A stretch of DNA of 64,000 nt from NCBI GenBank assembly GCA_000263395.1, contig AJXE01000017.1:1-64000 (forward strand), read 5' to 3'. Position numbers and translations under genes: made by a program. The notes below the pieces were generated by a model. It did not search any database. It saw only the letters and a list, made by a program, of their open reading frames with translations, and was not told the DNA's origin. Positions 1 to 10,687 of the stretch are shown here, piece after piece. Each line of letters opens with the position of its first letter. The first letter of the stretch is position 1. This DNA is from Stutzerimonas stutzeri TS44. GTDB taxonomy: Bacteria > Pseudomonadota > Gammaproteobacteria > Pseudomonadales > Pseudomonadaceae.

Positions 1-10
1 CGCTTTTTTT
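1..10 (+). terminator. T-run at the left edge, possible terminator tail of a gene outside the window
   Basis: Seven T residues at 4-10 follow the first bases of the window and could be the U-tract of a terminator for a rightward gene lying to the left. In P. aeruginosa the gene beside this L,D-transpeptidase is oprI, the peptidoglycan-linked lipoprotein, so oprI is my guess. The stem itself would be off the window. Inference only. Confidence 0.25.
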
Positions 11-25
11 ATTGCTGCAATGAAT

Positions 26-45
26 CCCGCGGACAACGCCGCGGG
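26..45. other. Hairpin just downstream of the L,D-transpeptidase stop
   Basis: A perfect 7-bp stem, CCCGCGG at 26-32 and CCGCGGG at 39-45, lies 8 bases past the stop codon of the leftward gene. No T-run follows in the leftward direction, so it is not a canonical intrinsic terminator; it may protect the mRNA 3' end. Confidence 0.4.
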
Positions 46-53
46 CTGAAAGT

Positions 54-1019
54 TCAAAAAACTTGCTCTTCATGACTGGCTATGGATACCGATTGCTGAT
101 CGGCAATCTCGATCGGCAGGCCGTCTTCGCCGGCAACGATATCGCGGATCATCTCCCAGTCCAGATGCAGCGTGCGGATCTGTTCGTCGCGCTTGAGCAG
201 CGTATTGACGACCACCGCGTGCTTGTCCATCAGTGTCAGTTTCTTCTCTTCGTCTTCCAGCGGCGCATGGGCCTCCAGGTAAACCTTGCCGTCGCTCACG
301 CCAAACTTGTACGGCTCATCGATGATGCGCACCGGTGTTCCCACCTTGACCATGCGCGACAACTCGAGGACGTTGTTGTTGAGCATGCGGAAACAGCCGT
401 GGCTGACGCGCATGCCGATACCGAACTTCTTGTTCGAGCCATGAATCAGGTAGCCCGGCATGGCCAGACTCATCTTGTACGGGCCCAGCGGGTTATCCGG
501 TCCTGGCGGCACCACCGTCGGCAACGGATCGCCATCCGCCGCGTGTTCTTCGCGAATGGACTTGGGCGGATACCATGCCGGGTTGGCCGTCATGGCGGAA
601 ATCCGTGTGCTGCCTACCGGCGAGCCCCAGCCTTCGCGGCCGATGCCCAGCGGATAGGTATGCACTACGCCGGCGCCCGCCGGGTAGTAGTACAGGCGGT
701 ACTCGGCGATGTTGATCACGATGCCTTCGCGCGGCCCCGGCGGCAGGATGAAGCGCGTCGGCAGGATGATGTCGGTCCCCTCGCCCGGCAGCCACGCATC
801 GACGCCAGGGTTGGCGGCCACCAGTTCGGAGAAGCCCAGATCGTTGGTTTCGGCGATTGCGGCGAAGGTGTCTTCGTATTTCGCTTTGATGACCCGGATC
901 TGCCCGACGACATCCTCGCCTTCAGGCGGCAAGGGCAGCTCCAGCGCGGCACTCTGGCCGGCCGCCAGCAAAGCCGCGAGGGACAAACAGGAGGCGACAG
1001 CAGACGCGCGCGAAAGCAT
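54..1019 (-). CDS. Exported L,D-transpeptidase with LysM-like segment (YkuD/ErfK family)
   Basis: About 321 residues from the ATG at 1019; this start puts a clean signal peptide (MLSRASAVASCLSLAALL, ending near AALEL) at the N terminus, while the longer upstream reading adds an implausible basic leader. Next comes a LysM-like stretch (TFAAIAETNDLGFSELVAANP, roughly residues 50-70), then the YkuD catalytic domain with the HGS and SHGCFR motifs; the Cys of SHGC is the family nucleophile. Family members make 3-3 peptidoglycan cross-links or attach Braun-type lipoprotein to peptidoglycan in the periplasm. The usual SHGC(I/V)R reads SHGCFR here. In P. aeruginosa the homologue sits beside oprI, which makes lipoprotein anchoring an attractive role, but this is inference from context. 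Confidence 0.88.
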   Translation of the reverse strand: MLSRASAVASCLSLAALLAAGQSAALELPLPPEGEDVVGQIRVIKAKYEDTFAAIAETNDLGFSELVAANPGVDAWLPGEGTDIILPTRFILPPGPREGIVINIAEYRLYYYPAGAGVVHTYPLGIGREGWGSPVGSTRISAMTANPAWYPPKSIREEHAADGDPLPTVVPPGPDNPLGPYKMSLAMPGYLIHGSNKKFGIGMRVSHGCFRMLNNNVLELSRMVKVGTPVRIIDEPYKFGVSDGKVYLEAHAPLEDEEKKLTLMDKHAVVVNTLLKRDEQIRTLHLDWEMIRDIVAGEDGLPIEIADQQSVSIASHEEQVF

Positions 1020-1077
1020 TGCGGAAAACCCTTGGATGATTGATCGAATTGACGGCAATTGTACTCGAAACCGCCGC

Positions 1078-1359
1078 CTACCAGGCACTCACTGCGGACG
1101 GAAGGCCCTTGCTGCGCGCATCCAGCAACTGCAGGCAGGCCGGGCACAGGCGTCGGTCCTTCAGCGTCCCGCGCTGCAGGTCCTGCCAGCGCGGCTGCGC
1201 CGGCAACAGGCCGCCGCACAGCGTGCGATCCGCGTGGCCGCTCAGTTCCAGCTGGCGCAGCGCCAGATGCAGACGATTCTCGCGGCAGGCGAACAGGTCG
1301 AACTGCTCGTCCGGCACGATGAGTCGATAGGCATACAGGGTCTTGGCTGAGCGCGGCAT
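1078..1359 (-). CDS. Small conserved protein of unknown function with a CPAC motif
   Basis: 93 residues, starting MPRSAKTLYAYRLIVPDEQF from the ATG at 1359, with GGGAG about 5 bases upstream. The protein contains two cysteine clusters: a single Cys in TLCGGLL and the pair in LCPACLQLLD near the C terminus, reminiscent of a zinc knuckle or redox pair. No signal peptide or membrane segment is visible. It sits between the L,D-transpeptidase and tesA, both on the same strand. I recognise the position (PAO1 has a small hypothetical between these genes) but not a function. The true start is set by the RBS; a longer in-frame reading to 1530 lacks one. Confidence 0.7.
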   Translation of the reverse strand: MPRSAKTLYAYRLIVPDEQFDLFACRENRLHLALRQLELSGHADRTLCGGLLPAQPRWQDLQRGTLKDRRLCPACLQLLDARSKGLPSAVSAW

Positions 1360-1444
1360 CGAGTGCTCCCGTTCGAGGGGCGCGACAGTAGCTGCGCGCT
1401 CGCGCCAGCGCAAGGGTCTCGCGGGGCCTCGGGCAGACCGGCGT

Positions 1445-2062
1445 TCAACGCTGCGGGGCGAGTAACGGCGCGAGCGCCGGCCAGACGTTTTCGAGAAGTT
1501 GCGCTTGCGCCGAGGCGGTCGGATGCACACCGTCGCCCTGCATCATGCCGGGCTCTCCGGCGACCCCTTCGAGCACGAACGGAACCAGCGCCACGTCGCG
1601 CTCATCCGCCAGCTCGTGGTACACCCGGGCGAAGGCCTCGGTGTAGCGGCGCCCGTAGTTCGGCGGCAGGCGCATGCCCAACAGCAACACCCTGGCGTCG
1701 GCCTGCTGCGACTGCTCAATCATCGCCGCAAGATTCTGTTTCAATTGCGCCGGCGACTGGCCACGCAAGCCATCGTTGCCGCCCAGCTCGAGAATCACCA
1801 CCTCCGGCCGATGCTCCGCGAGCAGCACCGGCAGCCTGGCGCGCCCGCCAGCACTGGTGTCGCCGCTGATCGAGGCGTTCACCACGGGGCGTGGCAACGC
1901 CTGCTCGGCGAGGCGCCGTTGCAGCAGATGCACCCAGCCCTGGCTGGTTTCCAGGCCGAAAGCGGCGCTGATACTATCGCCGACCACCAAGACGGTTCCC
2001 GCCAGCGCGCCCTGCGCCCACAGCACCAGCAGCAGGACCCCGCCTTTCAGCCACCTTCGCAT
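1445..2062 (-). CDS. tesA: Arylesterase / acyl-CoA thioesterase I, GDSL (SGNH) family
   Basis: 205 residues from the ATG at 2062. A signal peptide (RRWLKGGVLLLVLWAQGALA) precedes the SGNH blocks: GDSIS (nucleophile Ser, block I), a central conserved Gly, GGNDGLRG (block III) and DGVHP (block V Asp/His). This is the periplasmic, multifunctional thioesterase/lysophospholipase/arylesterase type. Length matches the family, about 200 residues. It is divergent from the ABC transporter ATPase gene, and the start codons are only 10 bp apart; an alternative ATG at 2074 would overlap the other gene's ATG. Pairing tesA head-to-head with ybbA-ybbP is conserved in E. coli and Pseudomonas. Confidence 0.93.
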   Translation of the reverse strand: MRRWLKGGVLLLVLWAQGALAGTVLVVGDSISAAFGLETSQGWVHLLQRRLAEQALPRPVVNASISGDTSAGGRARLPVLLAEHRPEVVILELGGNDGLRGQSPAQLKQNLAAMIEQSQQADARVLLLGMRLPPNYGRRYTEAFARVYHELADERDVALVPFVLEGVAGEPGMMQGDGVHPTASAQAQLLENVWPALAPLLAPQR

Positions 2063-2072
2063 CGGATTCTCC

Positions 2073-2755
<683 letters not shown>

Positions 2756-2759
<4 letters not shown>

Positions 2760-5260
2760 GGCGTGTGCCGACCCGCCGTCTCGCGGCGCTGGCGTTCCGA
2801 CAGCTGCTGCGTGACGCCCGCGCCGGTGAGCTGCGCGTGCTGTTCTTCGCCCTGCTGATCGCCGTCGCGGCGAGCACCGCGATCGGCTATTTCGGTGCGC
2901 GCCTGAACGACGCCATGCAACTGCGCGCCAGCGAGTTCCTCGGCGCCGATCTGGTGCTGCAGGGCAGCGCCGAAGCCCAGCCCCAGCAGATCGAGGCTGG
3001 CCGGCAACTGGGGCTGGCGCACGCACGGGTGGTCGAGTTCTCCAGCGTGGTCGCCACCGACGACAAGCTGCAACTCACCAGCGTCAAGGCCGCCGACAGC
3101 GCCTACCCGTTGCGCGGCGAGCTGCGCAGTGCCGCCGCGCCCTACGAACAGGAACAACCGGGGCTAGGACCGCGACCGGGCGAAGCCTGGGTCGAAGCCC
3201 GCCTGCTCACCGCCCTGGAGCTGGAAATCGGCGACCTGATCGAGGTCGGCGACAAGTCGCTGCGCCTGACCCGCGTGCTGACCTACGAGCCGGATCGCGT
3301 CGGCGACTTCTACAGCCTGACCCCGCGCGTGCTGATGCACATGGACGACCTGGCCGCCACCGGCGTGGTGCAACCGGGCAGTCGAGTGCGTTACCGCGAG
3401 CTGTGGCGTGGGCCGGCCGAAACGCTCGCCACCTACCGGCAACAGCTCGAACCGGGGCTGCTGGCCCATCAGCGCATCGAGACGGCCGGCGACAGCAACC
3501 GGCAGATCGGCGGCGCGCTGGGGCGCGCCGAGCGTTATCTGAATCTGGCGAGCCTTGCCGCGATCCTGCTGGCCGGCGTTGCCGTGGCATTGTCGGCCGC
3601 GCGCTTCGCCGCGCGCCGCTTCGATGCCAGCGCGCTGTTGCGATGCCTAGGGCTTTCGCGACGGGAAACGCTGCTGCTGTACGCCCTGCAACTCGGGCTG
3701 CTCGGCGCGCTGGCCAGCGTCGTCGGCGCCCTGCTCGGCTGGGGCGCCCAACATGGGCTGTTCTATCTGCTGCGCGACGTGCTGGCGCAGGAAATTCCGC
3801 CCGCCACCCTGTGGCCGGCGCTGGCCGGCATCGCCACCGGTCTGGTCGCCCTAGCCGGCTTCGCCCTGCCGCCGCTGGCGGCGCTCGGCCGTGTCCCGCC
3901 GCTGCGGGTACTGCGGCGCGATCTGCTGCCAGTGCCGCCGAGCAGCTGGCTGGTGTACGGCACGGCGATTCTCGCGCTCGGCCTGATCATGTGGCGACTG
4001 AGCCTGGACCTGAAGATCACCCTCGCCCTGCTTGGCGGCGGGCTGCTGGCCACGCTGCTGCTGGGCGGCCTGCTGCTGCTCGGCCTGCGCGGCCTGCGCC
4101 GGTTGCTGGCAGGCGCGGCGCTGTCCTGGCGGCTGGGCCTGGGTCAGTTGTTGCGACACCCGTTGGCAGCGGCCGGGCAATCCCTGGCGTTCGGCCTGAT
4201 CCTGCTGGCGATGGCGCTGATCGCTCTGTTGCGCGGTGAGCTGCTCGACACCTGGCAGGATCAGCTACCGCAGGACGCCCCCAACCATTTCGCACTCAAC
4301 GTGCTGCCGGCGGAAAAGGATGCCTTCGCCGCGCGCATCGCCAGCCTGTCGACGGTGGCGGCACCGCTGTATCCGGTCGTTCCCGGGCGGCTGGTGGCGA
4401 TCAATGACGAACCGGTGCGCCAGCTGGTGAGCAAGGATTCGCAGGGCGACCGCGCCGTGCGCCGTGACCTCAGCCTGACCTGGTCGGCCGAACTGCCGGC
4501 CGACAACCACCTGACCGCCGGAACCTGGTGGCAATCCCAGGCCGCACAGCAACTCCCCGGCGTGTCGGTCGAAGCCGAATTGGCCGAGAGCCTCGGCGTG
4601 CAACTGGGTGATCGCTTGACCTTCAGCGTCGGCGGCCTCAGCCGCGAGGCCCAGGTAACCAGCCTGCGCGAGGTCAACTGGGACAGCTTTCAGCCCAACT
4701 TCTACATGATCTTCGAGCCCGGCACCCTGCAGGACATGCCCGTCACCTACATGACCAGCTTCTACCTGCCGCCCGGCAAGGAGCGCGAGCTGGTCGAGCT
4801 GGCGCGCGCCTTCCCCGCCACCACGCTGCTGCAGGTCGAAGCGCTGCTCGCACAGTTGCGCAGCATCCTCACCCAGGTGTCGCTGGCGGTGGAGTACGTG
4901 CTGCTGTTTGTCCTCGCGGCTGGGCTCGCCGTGCTGTTCGCCGGCCTGCAGGCCACGCTGGACGAGCGCATCCGCCAGGGTGCGCTGCTGCGCGCGCTGG
5001 GTGCCGAGCGCAGTCTGCTGCTCAGGGTGCGTCGCGCCGAATTCGGCATGCTCGGCGCGGCCAGCGGCGTGCTCGCCGCGCTGGGTTGCGAGCTGGTCAG
5101 CGCGCTGCTCTATCGCTTCGCCTTCGAGCTGCCCTGGCAGCCGCATCCCTGGCTGTTGTTGCTGCCGCTTCTTGGCGCGCTGCTGGTCGGTGGTGCGGGT
5201 GTGCTCGGCACCCGCCGCGCGCTCGATGCCAGCCCGCTCGGCGTGCTGCGCGAGGGCTGA
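2756..5260 (+). CDS. ybbP: ABC transporter permease, YbbP type with FtsX domains
   Basis: 834 residues. One N-terminal membrane segment (around residues 22-40, VLFFALLIAVAASTAIGYFG) is followed by a periplasmic region of about 220 residues, then several groups of membrane helices (around 262-290, 305-375, 395-450, 470-495), a second periplasmic stretch, and a C-terminal FtsX-like trio of helices ending at TRRALDASPLGVLREG. Two FtsX repeats in one chain is the YbbP/DUF214 architecture. It begins inside the stop of ybbA, so the pair forms one transporter of the inner membrane. Function in the family is not settled; export or extraction of lipid-linked molecules has been suggested. Confidence 0.9.
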
Positions 5261-5323
5261 CGACTCGCCCTCGGCGCCCGGTTCGTCCTACACTTTGCGG
5301 CCCTTTCGCCACACGGATCGACC

Positions 5324-5821
5324 ATGAGCCGCTATCGTCCGCCACGTCCCGCCGGAACCCCGCTGATCACCCCGGAAGGCGAAGCGCGCCTGCGCGCCGA
5401 GCTGCACGAACTGTGGCATGTCAAACGCCCGCAGGTGACGCAATCGGTGAGCGAAGCGGCTGCCCAGGGCGATCGCTCCGAGAATGCCGAGTACACCTAC
5501 GGCAAGAAGATGCTGCGCGAGATCGACAGCCGGGTGCGCTTTCTCACCAAGCGCCTGGAAAAACTCAAGGTGGTCAGCGAACGACCGAGCGATCCGGACA
5601 AGGTGTACTTCGGCGCCTGGGTGACGCTGGAGGACGAAGACGGCAACGAAGCCCGCTACCGCATCGTCGGCCCCGACGAACTGGACCTCAAGCAGGGCCT
5701 GATCAGCATCGACTCGCCGCTGGCCCGCGCCCTGGTCGGCAAGGCGCTGGATGCCGAGGTGCAGGTGCAGACGCCGACCGGCCCCAAGTTGTGCTACGTG
5801 GTGGCAATCGAGTATCCGTGA
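5324..5821 (+). CDS. greB: Transcription elongation factor GreB
   Basis: 165 residues, [20 protein letters not shown]. The N-terminal coiled-coil (about residues 15-75) carries the acidic tip motif with [10 protein letters not shown], which reaches the RNA polymerase secondary channel and stimulates cleavage of backtracked RNA. The C-terminal FKBP-like domain runs from about residue 85 to the end. Basic residues along the coiled-coil and the length (GreA is slightly shorter and lacks the N-terminal extension) favour GreB over GreA. It follows ybbP by 63 bp on the same strand and may be read through from it. Confidence 0.93.
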   Translation: MSRYRPPRPAGTPLITPEGEARLRAELHELWHVKRPQVTQSVSEAAAQGDRSENAEYTYGKKMLREIDSRVRFLTKRLEKLKVVSERPSDPDKVYFGAWVTLEDEDGNEARYRIVGPDELDLKQGLISIDSPLARALVGKALDAEVQVQTPTGPKLCYVVAIEYP

Positions 5822-7049
<1,228 letters not shown>

Positions 7050-7098
7050 GCCATGGGGCGGGACGGCCGCGTCCCGCCTCCTCTTGCAAGGCAGAACC

Positions 7099-8100
7099 AT
7101 GAAGACACTCCTCGGTCTTTTTCTCGCTTCGCTGGCATTCAGCCTGGTCGTGCTGCTGGCGCCGCCCACGCATGAACCGCCGCCCGCCTCCAGCGCGGCG
7201 ACGGCACCGGCGCATGCAGCCCAACCGCCGGCGGCCGCGCCGATCACCGCCGTCAGCGTCTCGACCACGCAAAAACCGGCGAGGCTCGGCGAGTTGCCGC
7301 GCTCGTTCAACGGCACGCGGATTGACGGTCGTCTCCAGCAGGACGCCGCCGGCAACCTGATCATCGATGGCGACGTCCGCCGGCTGTTCGACTACTTCCT
7401 CAGCGCCAGCGGCGCCGAGTCGCTGACCCACAGTGTGCAGCGCCTGCGCCAGTACCTCGCCGCACAGCTGCCGGAGCCAGCGCAAACCCAGGCGCAGCAC
7501 CTGCTGGATCAGTATCTGGACTACAAGCGCGAGCTGCTGGCGCTGGACTCGACTGCCCGCCCGCAAGACCTGTCGGCGCTGCGCGAGCGTCTTGCCGCGG
7601 TGCAGGCGTTACGCGCGCGAATCTTCAGCCAGTCCGCGCACCAGGCGTTTTTCGCCAGCGAAGAGGCCTATGACCGTTTCACCCTCGAACGCCTGGCCAT
7701 CCAGCTGGAGCCGGGGCTCGATGCGAAAGCCAAGGGTGCCGCGCTCGACCAGCTACGCGCCACGCTGCCGCCCGAACTGCAGGACGCCCTGGTGCCGCAA
7801 CTGCAGACCCAGCTGCGCCAGCAGACAGCCGCACTGCAGGCGCGTGGCGGCGATGCCGGGCAGCTGCGCCAGTTGCGCCAGCAACTGGTCGGCAACGCGG
7901 CGACCGAGCGCCTGGAGACACTGGATCGTCAGCGACAGGCCTGGCAGCAACGGCTGAGCGAGTTCGAGCAGGAGAAGCGCCGCATCGAGCGCAGCCCCGG
8001 TCTCGGCGAGGCCGACAAGCAGTCCGCCATCGAACGGCTCGCCGAGCAGCGCTTCGACAGCAGCGAACGCCTGCGCCTGCAAGCCCGTCACGAAAGCTAG
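7099..8100 (+). CDS. lipH: Lipase-specific foldase (Lif), membrane-anchored chaperone
   Basis: 333 residues from the ATG at 7099. One N-terminal membrane helix (about residues 4-22, LLGLFLASLAFSLVVLL) anchors it in the inner membrane, followed by an Ala/Pro-rich linker (about 25-60) and a helical, Gln/Arg/Leu-rich body. VRRLFDYFLSASGAE is the conserved RxxFDYxLSA motif of lipase foldases. It folds LipA in the periplasm. Its TAG stop (8098-8100) is supplied by the first three bases of the MITE that follows, so the annotated C terminus may have been set by that insertion. Confidence 0.95.
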   Translation: MKTLLGLFLASLAFSLVVLLAPPTHEPPPASSAATAPAHAAQPPAAAPITAVSVSTTQKPARLGELPRSFNGTRIDGRLQQDAAGNLIIDGDVRRLFDYFLSASGAESLTHSVQRLRQYLAAQLPEPAQTQAQHLLDQYLDYKRELLALDSTARPQDLSALRERLAAVQALRARIFSQSAHQAFFASEEAYDRFTLERLAIQLEPGLDAKAKGAALDQLRATLPPELQDALVPQLQTQLRQQTAALQARGGDAGQLRQLRQQLVGNAATERLETLDRQRQAWQQRLSEFEQEKRRIERSPGLGEADKQSAIERLAEQRFDSSERLRLQARHES

Positions 8101-8243
8101 CAGGTCGTTGAAAACGTAGGCGAGGCAGCCAGGACAAGGCGAGAACAGGCGAAAAAAGCGCAGTTTACGCGCTGTAAATGAGCATTTTTGAGCCTGTTCT
8201 TAACGCCGCAATGGCTACGCAGGTAGTTTTCAACGGCCTGCTA
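8098..8243. mobile_element. 146-bp palindromic MITE-like element between lipH and mltF
   Basis: The ends are inverted repeats: TAGCAGGTCGTTGAAAAC at the left and, read from the other strand, TAGCAGGCCGTTGAAAAC at the right, differing at one base. The centre also folds (CAGGC near 8146 pairs with GCCTG near 8192), so the whole element can form a long hairpin. There is no coding capacity. A shorter relative lies at 29030-29100. The left end provides the lipH stop and the right end provides the stop of the convergent transglycosylase gene. It probably also acts as a two-way transcription barrier. Confidence 0.8.
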
Positions 8244-9650
8244 GCGCGAGGCGCTGCGATGTGCGGACCCACCTTCCAGCAGATAACGCTCGCGATGGAA
8301 GGCCAGGTAGTACTTGTTGACGCTGTTGACGTAGCTCACCACGCCCATGCCCACGGTTTCCAGGGCGATACGCTCGACCTGGAAGAACCACTGATCCGGA
8401 TTCAGACCGCGCCGCCGCGCTTCGGCGCGCATGCTTTGCACCCGCTGTGGCCCGAGGTTGTAGGCCGCCAGCACGAAAGCCATGCGCTCGCGCTCGTTGA
8501 GCCGCGGGCTGGCGAAGAACTTGCGGCGGATACTGGCCAGGTATTTGGCGCTGGCCTGCACGTTGTTCTCCAGCTGGTGGATGTTGCCCACGCCCATGCT
8601 GCGCGCGGTCGCTGGCGTCACCTGCATCAGCCCGGTGGCACCACCGGCACCGCGCGCAGCCGGGTTGAGAGTGGACTCCTTGAAGGCCAGCGCGGCGAGG
8701 TTGAGCCAGTCCAGCTCGATCTGCTCGGCGTAGCGCTGCAGCACCGGGCGCACCTTCTCCAGGCGCTGCCGGCCGGTCCGGTCGAGCGGGTAATGCACCT
8801 TGTACAGGCGCCGGTAGACACGCTCGAAGGCCGCATCCTGATTCTGCGGCGCGCGGTAGTCCTTGAGGAAACCGTCGGCACTGGCGCGCAGCATGCTTGC
8901 CTCCTTGCGCACGAACCAGTGCATGTCGGCCGCCTCGGCCAGCGCCACCTGACGCTCGATGCGCAGCTTGGGCATCACCCGCGCCCAGCGTTCGGCGATG
9001 GTCTGCTCGACCGCCGTGACCGGATAGATGCCGGCCTGCACCATCTCCAGCACGTCCTCGACCGCCAGCGTCGGATCGACCCACTCGACCACCACCGGCG
9101 CACGCTTGCGTTGCATCAGCTGTTCGTTGAGCCGGGCGACTGCGACACCGGCGGCGCTGCCCGCCGGCAGCGCCAGGCTGCGCCCGGACAGACGCTCCAG
9201 GCTGGCATAGCGCGGCCCACCCTGGCGACCGACCAGCACCAGCGCGACATCGTTGACCACCGGGCGGGTACGGCTCACGCCGCGCATGCCCTTGAGATCG
9301 AGCAGCTCGCCGGGCGCCACCAGATCACCCTCGCCGCGCTGCAATGCGGCCAGCAGCTGGTCCTTGGCCCGGGGGATGATCTTCAGGCGGATGGCGCGCT
9401 CGGACTTTCGGTTCAGGTAACGCTCGAAGGCGCGCAGCCGTGCATACTCCACGCCGATGGCTTCGCCCTTGACCTCGCCGGAGCTGTTGCGGCTCTGGTT
9501 GACCAGCACCCGCAGCACACCGCTGCGGCGTATCTCGGCCAGATCGCGCACCGTGGCCGGCGCCTTCCACGCCTCCGGCCCCATCACCCGCGCAGCCGAC
9601 GGCCAGGGCGCAAGCGCCAGCAGACAGAGGATCAGCAGCAGGCGAAACAT
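8241..9650 (-). CDS. mltF: Lytic murein transglycosylase F type (substrate-binding-like plus Slt domain)
   Basis: 469 residues. A signal peptide (MFRLLLILCLLALAPWPSAA) lacks an obvious lipobox Cys, so it looks periplasmic rather than lipidated. Residues about 35-260 form a periplasmic solute-binding-like module (RSGVLRVLVNQSR at its start); residues about 300-430 form the transglycosylase domain with catalytic Glu in FKESTLNP and the conserved GGATGLMQVTPATA and AYNLGPQRV motifs. It cleaves peptidoglycan glycan strands to 1,6-anhydro ends. PAO1 carries a second MltF paralogue in the equivalent place, convergent to lipH. The stop codon falls inside the right terminal repeat of the MITE. Confidence 0.88.
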   Translation of the reverse strand: MFRLLLILCLLALAPWPSAARVMGPEAWKAPATVRDLAEIRRSGVLRVLVNQSRNSSGEVKGEAIGVEYARLRAFERYLNRKSERAIRLKIIPRAKDQLLAALQRGEGDLVAPGELLDLKGMRGVSRTRPVVNDVALVLVGRQGGPRYASLERLSGRSLALPAGSAAGVAVARLNEQLMQRKRAPVVVEWVDPTLAVEDVLEMVQAGIYPVTAVEQTIAERWARVMPKLRIERQVALAEAADMHWFVRKEASMLRASADGFLKDYRAPQNQDAAFERVYRRLYKVHYPLDRTGRQRLEKVRPVLQRYAEQIELDWLNLAALAFKESTLNPAARGAGGATGLMQVTPATARSMGVGNIHQLENNVQASAKYLASIRRKFFASPRLNERERMAFVLAAYNLGPQRVQSMRAEARRRGLNPDQWFFQVERIALETVGMGVVSYVNSVNKYYLAFHRERYLLEGGSAHRSASR

Positions 9651-9808
9651 GACTCGTACATACCGGGCTCGAACCGTAAAACGACAGCGAAAAAAGTAGC
9701 GAAGCCTCTCACAGCCGCGTCCGCTCTGCCAATTCAGGCATGATCAACGGTCTGCTGGTCACGCATATCGCGTTGATTTTCAAGTGAATAACCTTAGTAG
9801 GAGTCTCG

Positions 9809-10624
9809 ATGGAGCTCGTCGATATCGGCGTCAACCTGACCCATCCCAGCCTGGCCAGACAGGCCGGCGAGGTACTCGAACGCGCCCGCGCGGCCGGCGT
9901 CGCGCAATGCGTGCTGACCGGCACCAGCCTCGCCGAAAGCGAAGCCGCACTGGGTCTGTGTCGTGCGCTCGACGACAGTCACCAGCGGCTGTTCTGCACC
10001 GCCGGCGTCCACCCGCACGATGCCAGCCAGTGGAATGCCGACAGCGCGGCGCAACTGCGCGATCTGCTACGCGAACCGCAGGTGCGCGCCGTGGGTGAAT
10101 GCGGGCTGGACTTCAACCGCGATTTCTCACCGCGCCCCCAGCAGGAACGCGTGCTGGAAGAACAGCTGGAGCTGGCCGTGGCGCTGCAACTGCCAGTGTT
10201 CCTCCACGAACGCGAGGCCGACCAGCGTCTGGTGGAGATCCTGCGGCCGCTGCGCGACCGCCTCGGCGCCGCGGTGGTGCATTGCTTCACCGGCGAGAAA
10301 CGCGCGCTGTACGCCTATCTCGACCTCGACCTGCACATCGGCATCACCGGCTGGATCTGCGACGAGCGCCGCGGCACTCATCTGCATCCGCTGGTGCGCG
10401 AGATACCGCGCGGCCGGCTGATGCTGGAAAGCGACGCGCCCTACCTGCTGCCGCGCACGCTGCGACCCAAGCCGAAATCCGGGCATAACGAACCAGCCTA
10501 CCTGCCCGAGGTGCTGCGCGAGGTGGCGCGCCATCGCGGTGAAAGCGAAGCCGAGCTGGCTGCCCACACCACGCTCTGCGCCCGGCGTTTCTTCGACCTG
10601 CCGGTGCCGGACGCAAAGCCGTGA
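9809..10624 (+). CDS. TatD-family metal-dependent DNase/hydrolase
   Basis: 271 residues with RBS TAGGAG 6 bases before the ATG. The TIM-barrel metal ligands are visible: the N-terminal motif here reads [11 protein letters not shown], a departure from the usual DxHxH (compare E. coli TatD, DIGVNLTSSQF), then [11 protein letters not shown] (Glu), FLHERE (His), VHCFTGEK (His) and [10 protein letters not shown] (Asp). This pattern is that of TatD proper rather than YcfH/YjjV. Such proteins are 3'-5' exonucleases linked to DNA repair and are not part of the Tat exporter. It stands alone between mltF (divergent) and the chemoreceptor gene. Confidence 0.9.
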   Translation: MELVDIGVNLTHPSLARQAGEVLERARAAGVAQCVLTGTSLAESEAALGLCRALDDSHQRLFCTAGVHPHDASQWNADSAAQLRDLLREPQVRAVGECGLDFNRDFSPRPQQERVLEEQLELAVALQLPVFLHEREADQRLVEILRPLRDRLGAAVVHCFTGEKRALYAYLDLDLHIGITGWICDERRGTHLHPLVREIPRGRLMLESDAPYLLPRTLRPKPKSGHNEPAYLPEVLREVARHRGESEAELAAHTTLCARRFFDLPVPDAKP

Positions 10625-10687
10625 AAATGTGCTCAAGCTCACGCCTTAACGGCCGCTAAGCCGACAACGCATCGGAAGAGAGCCGTC

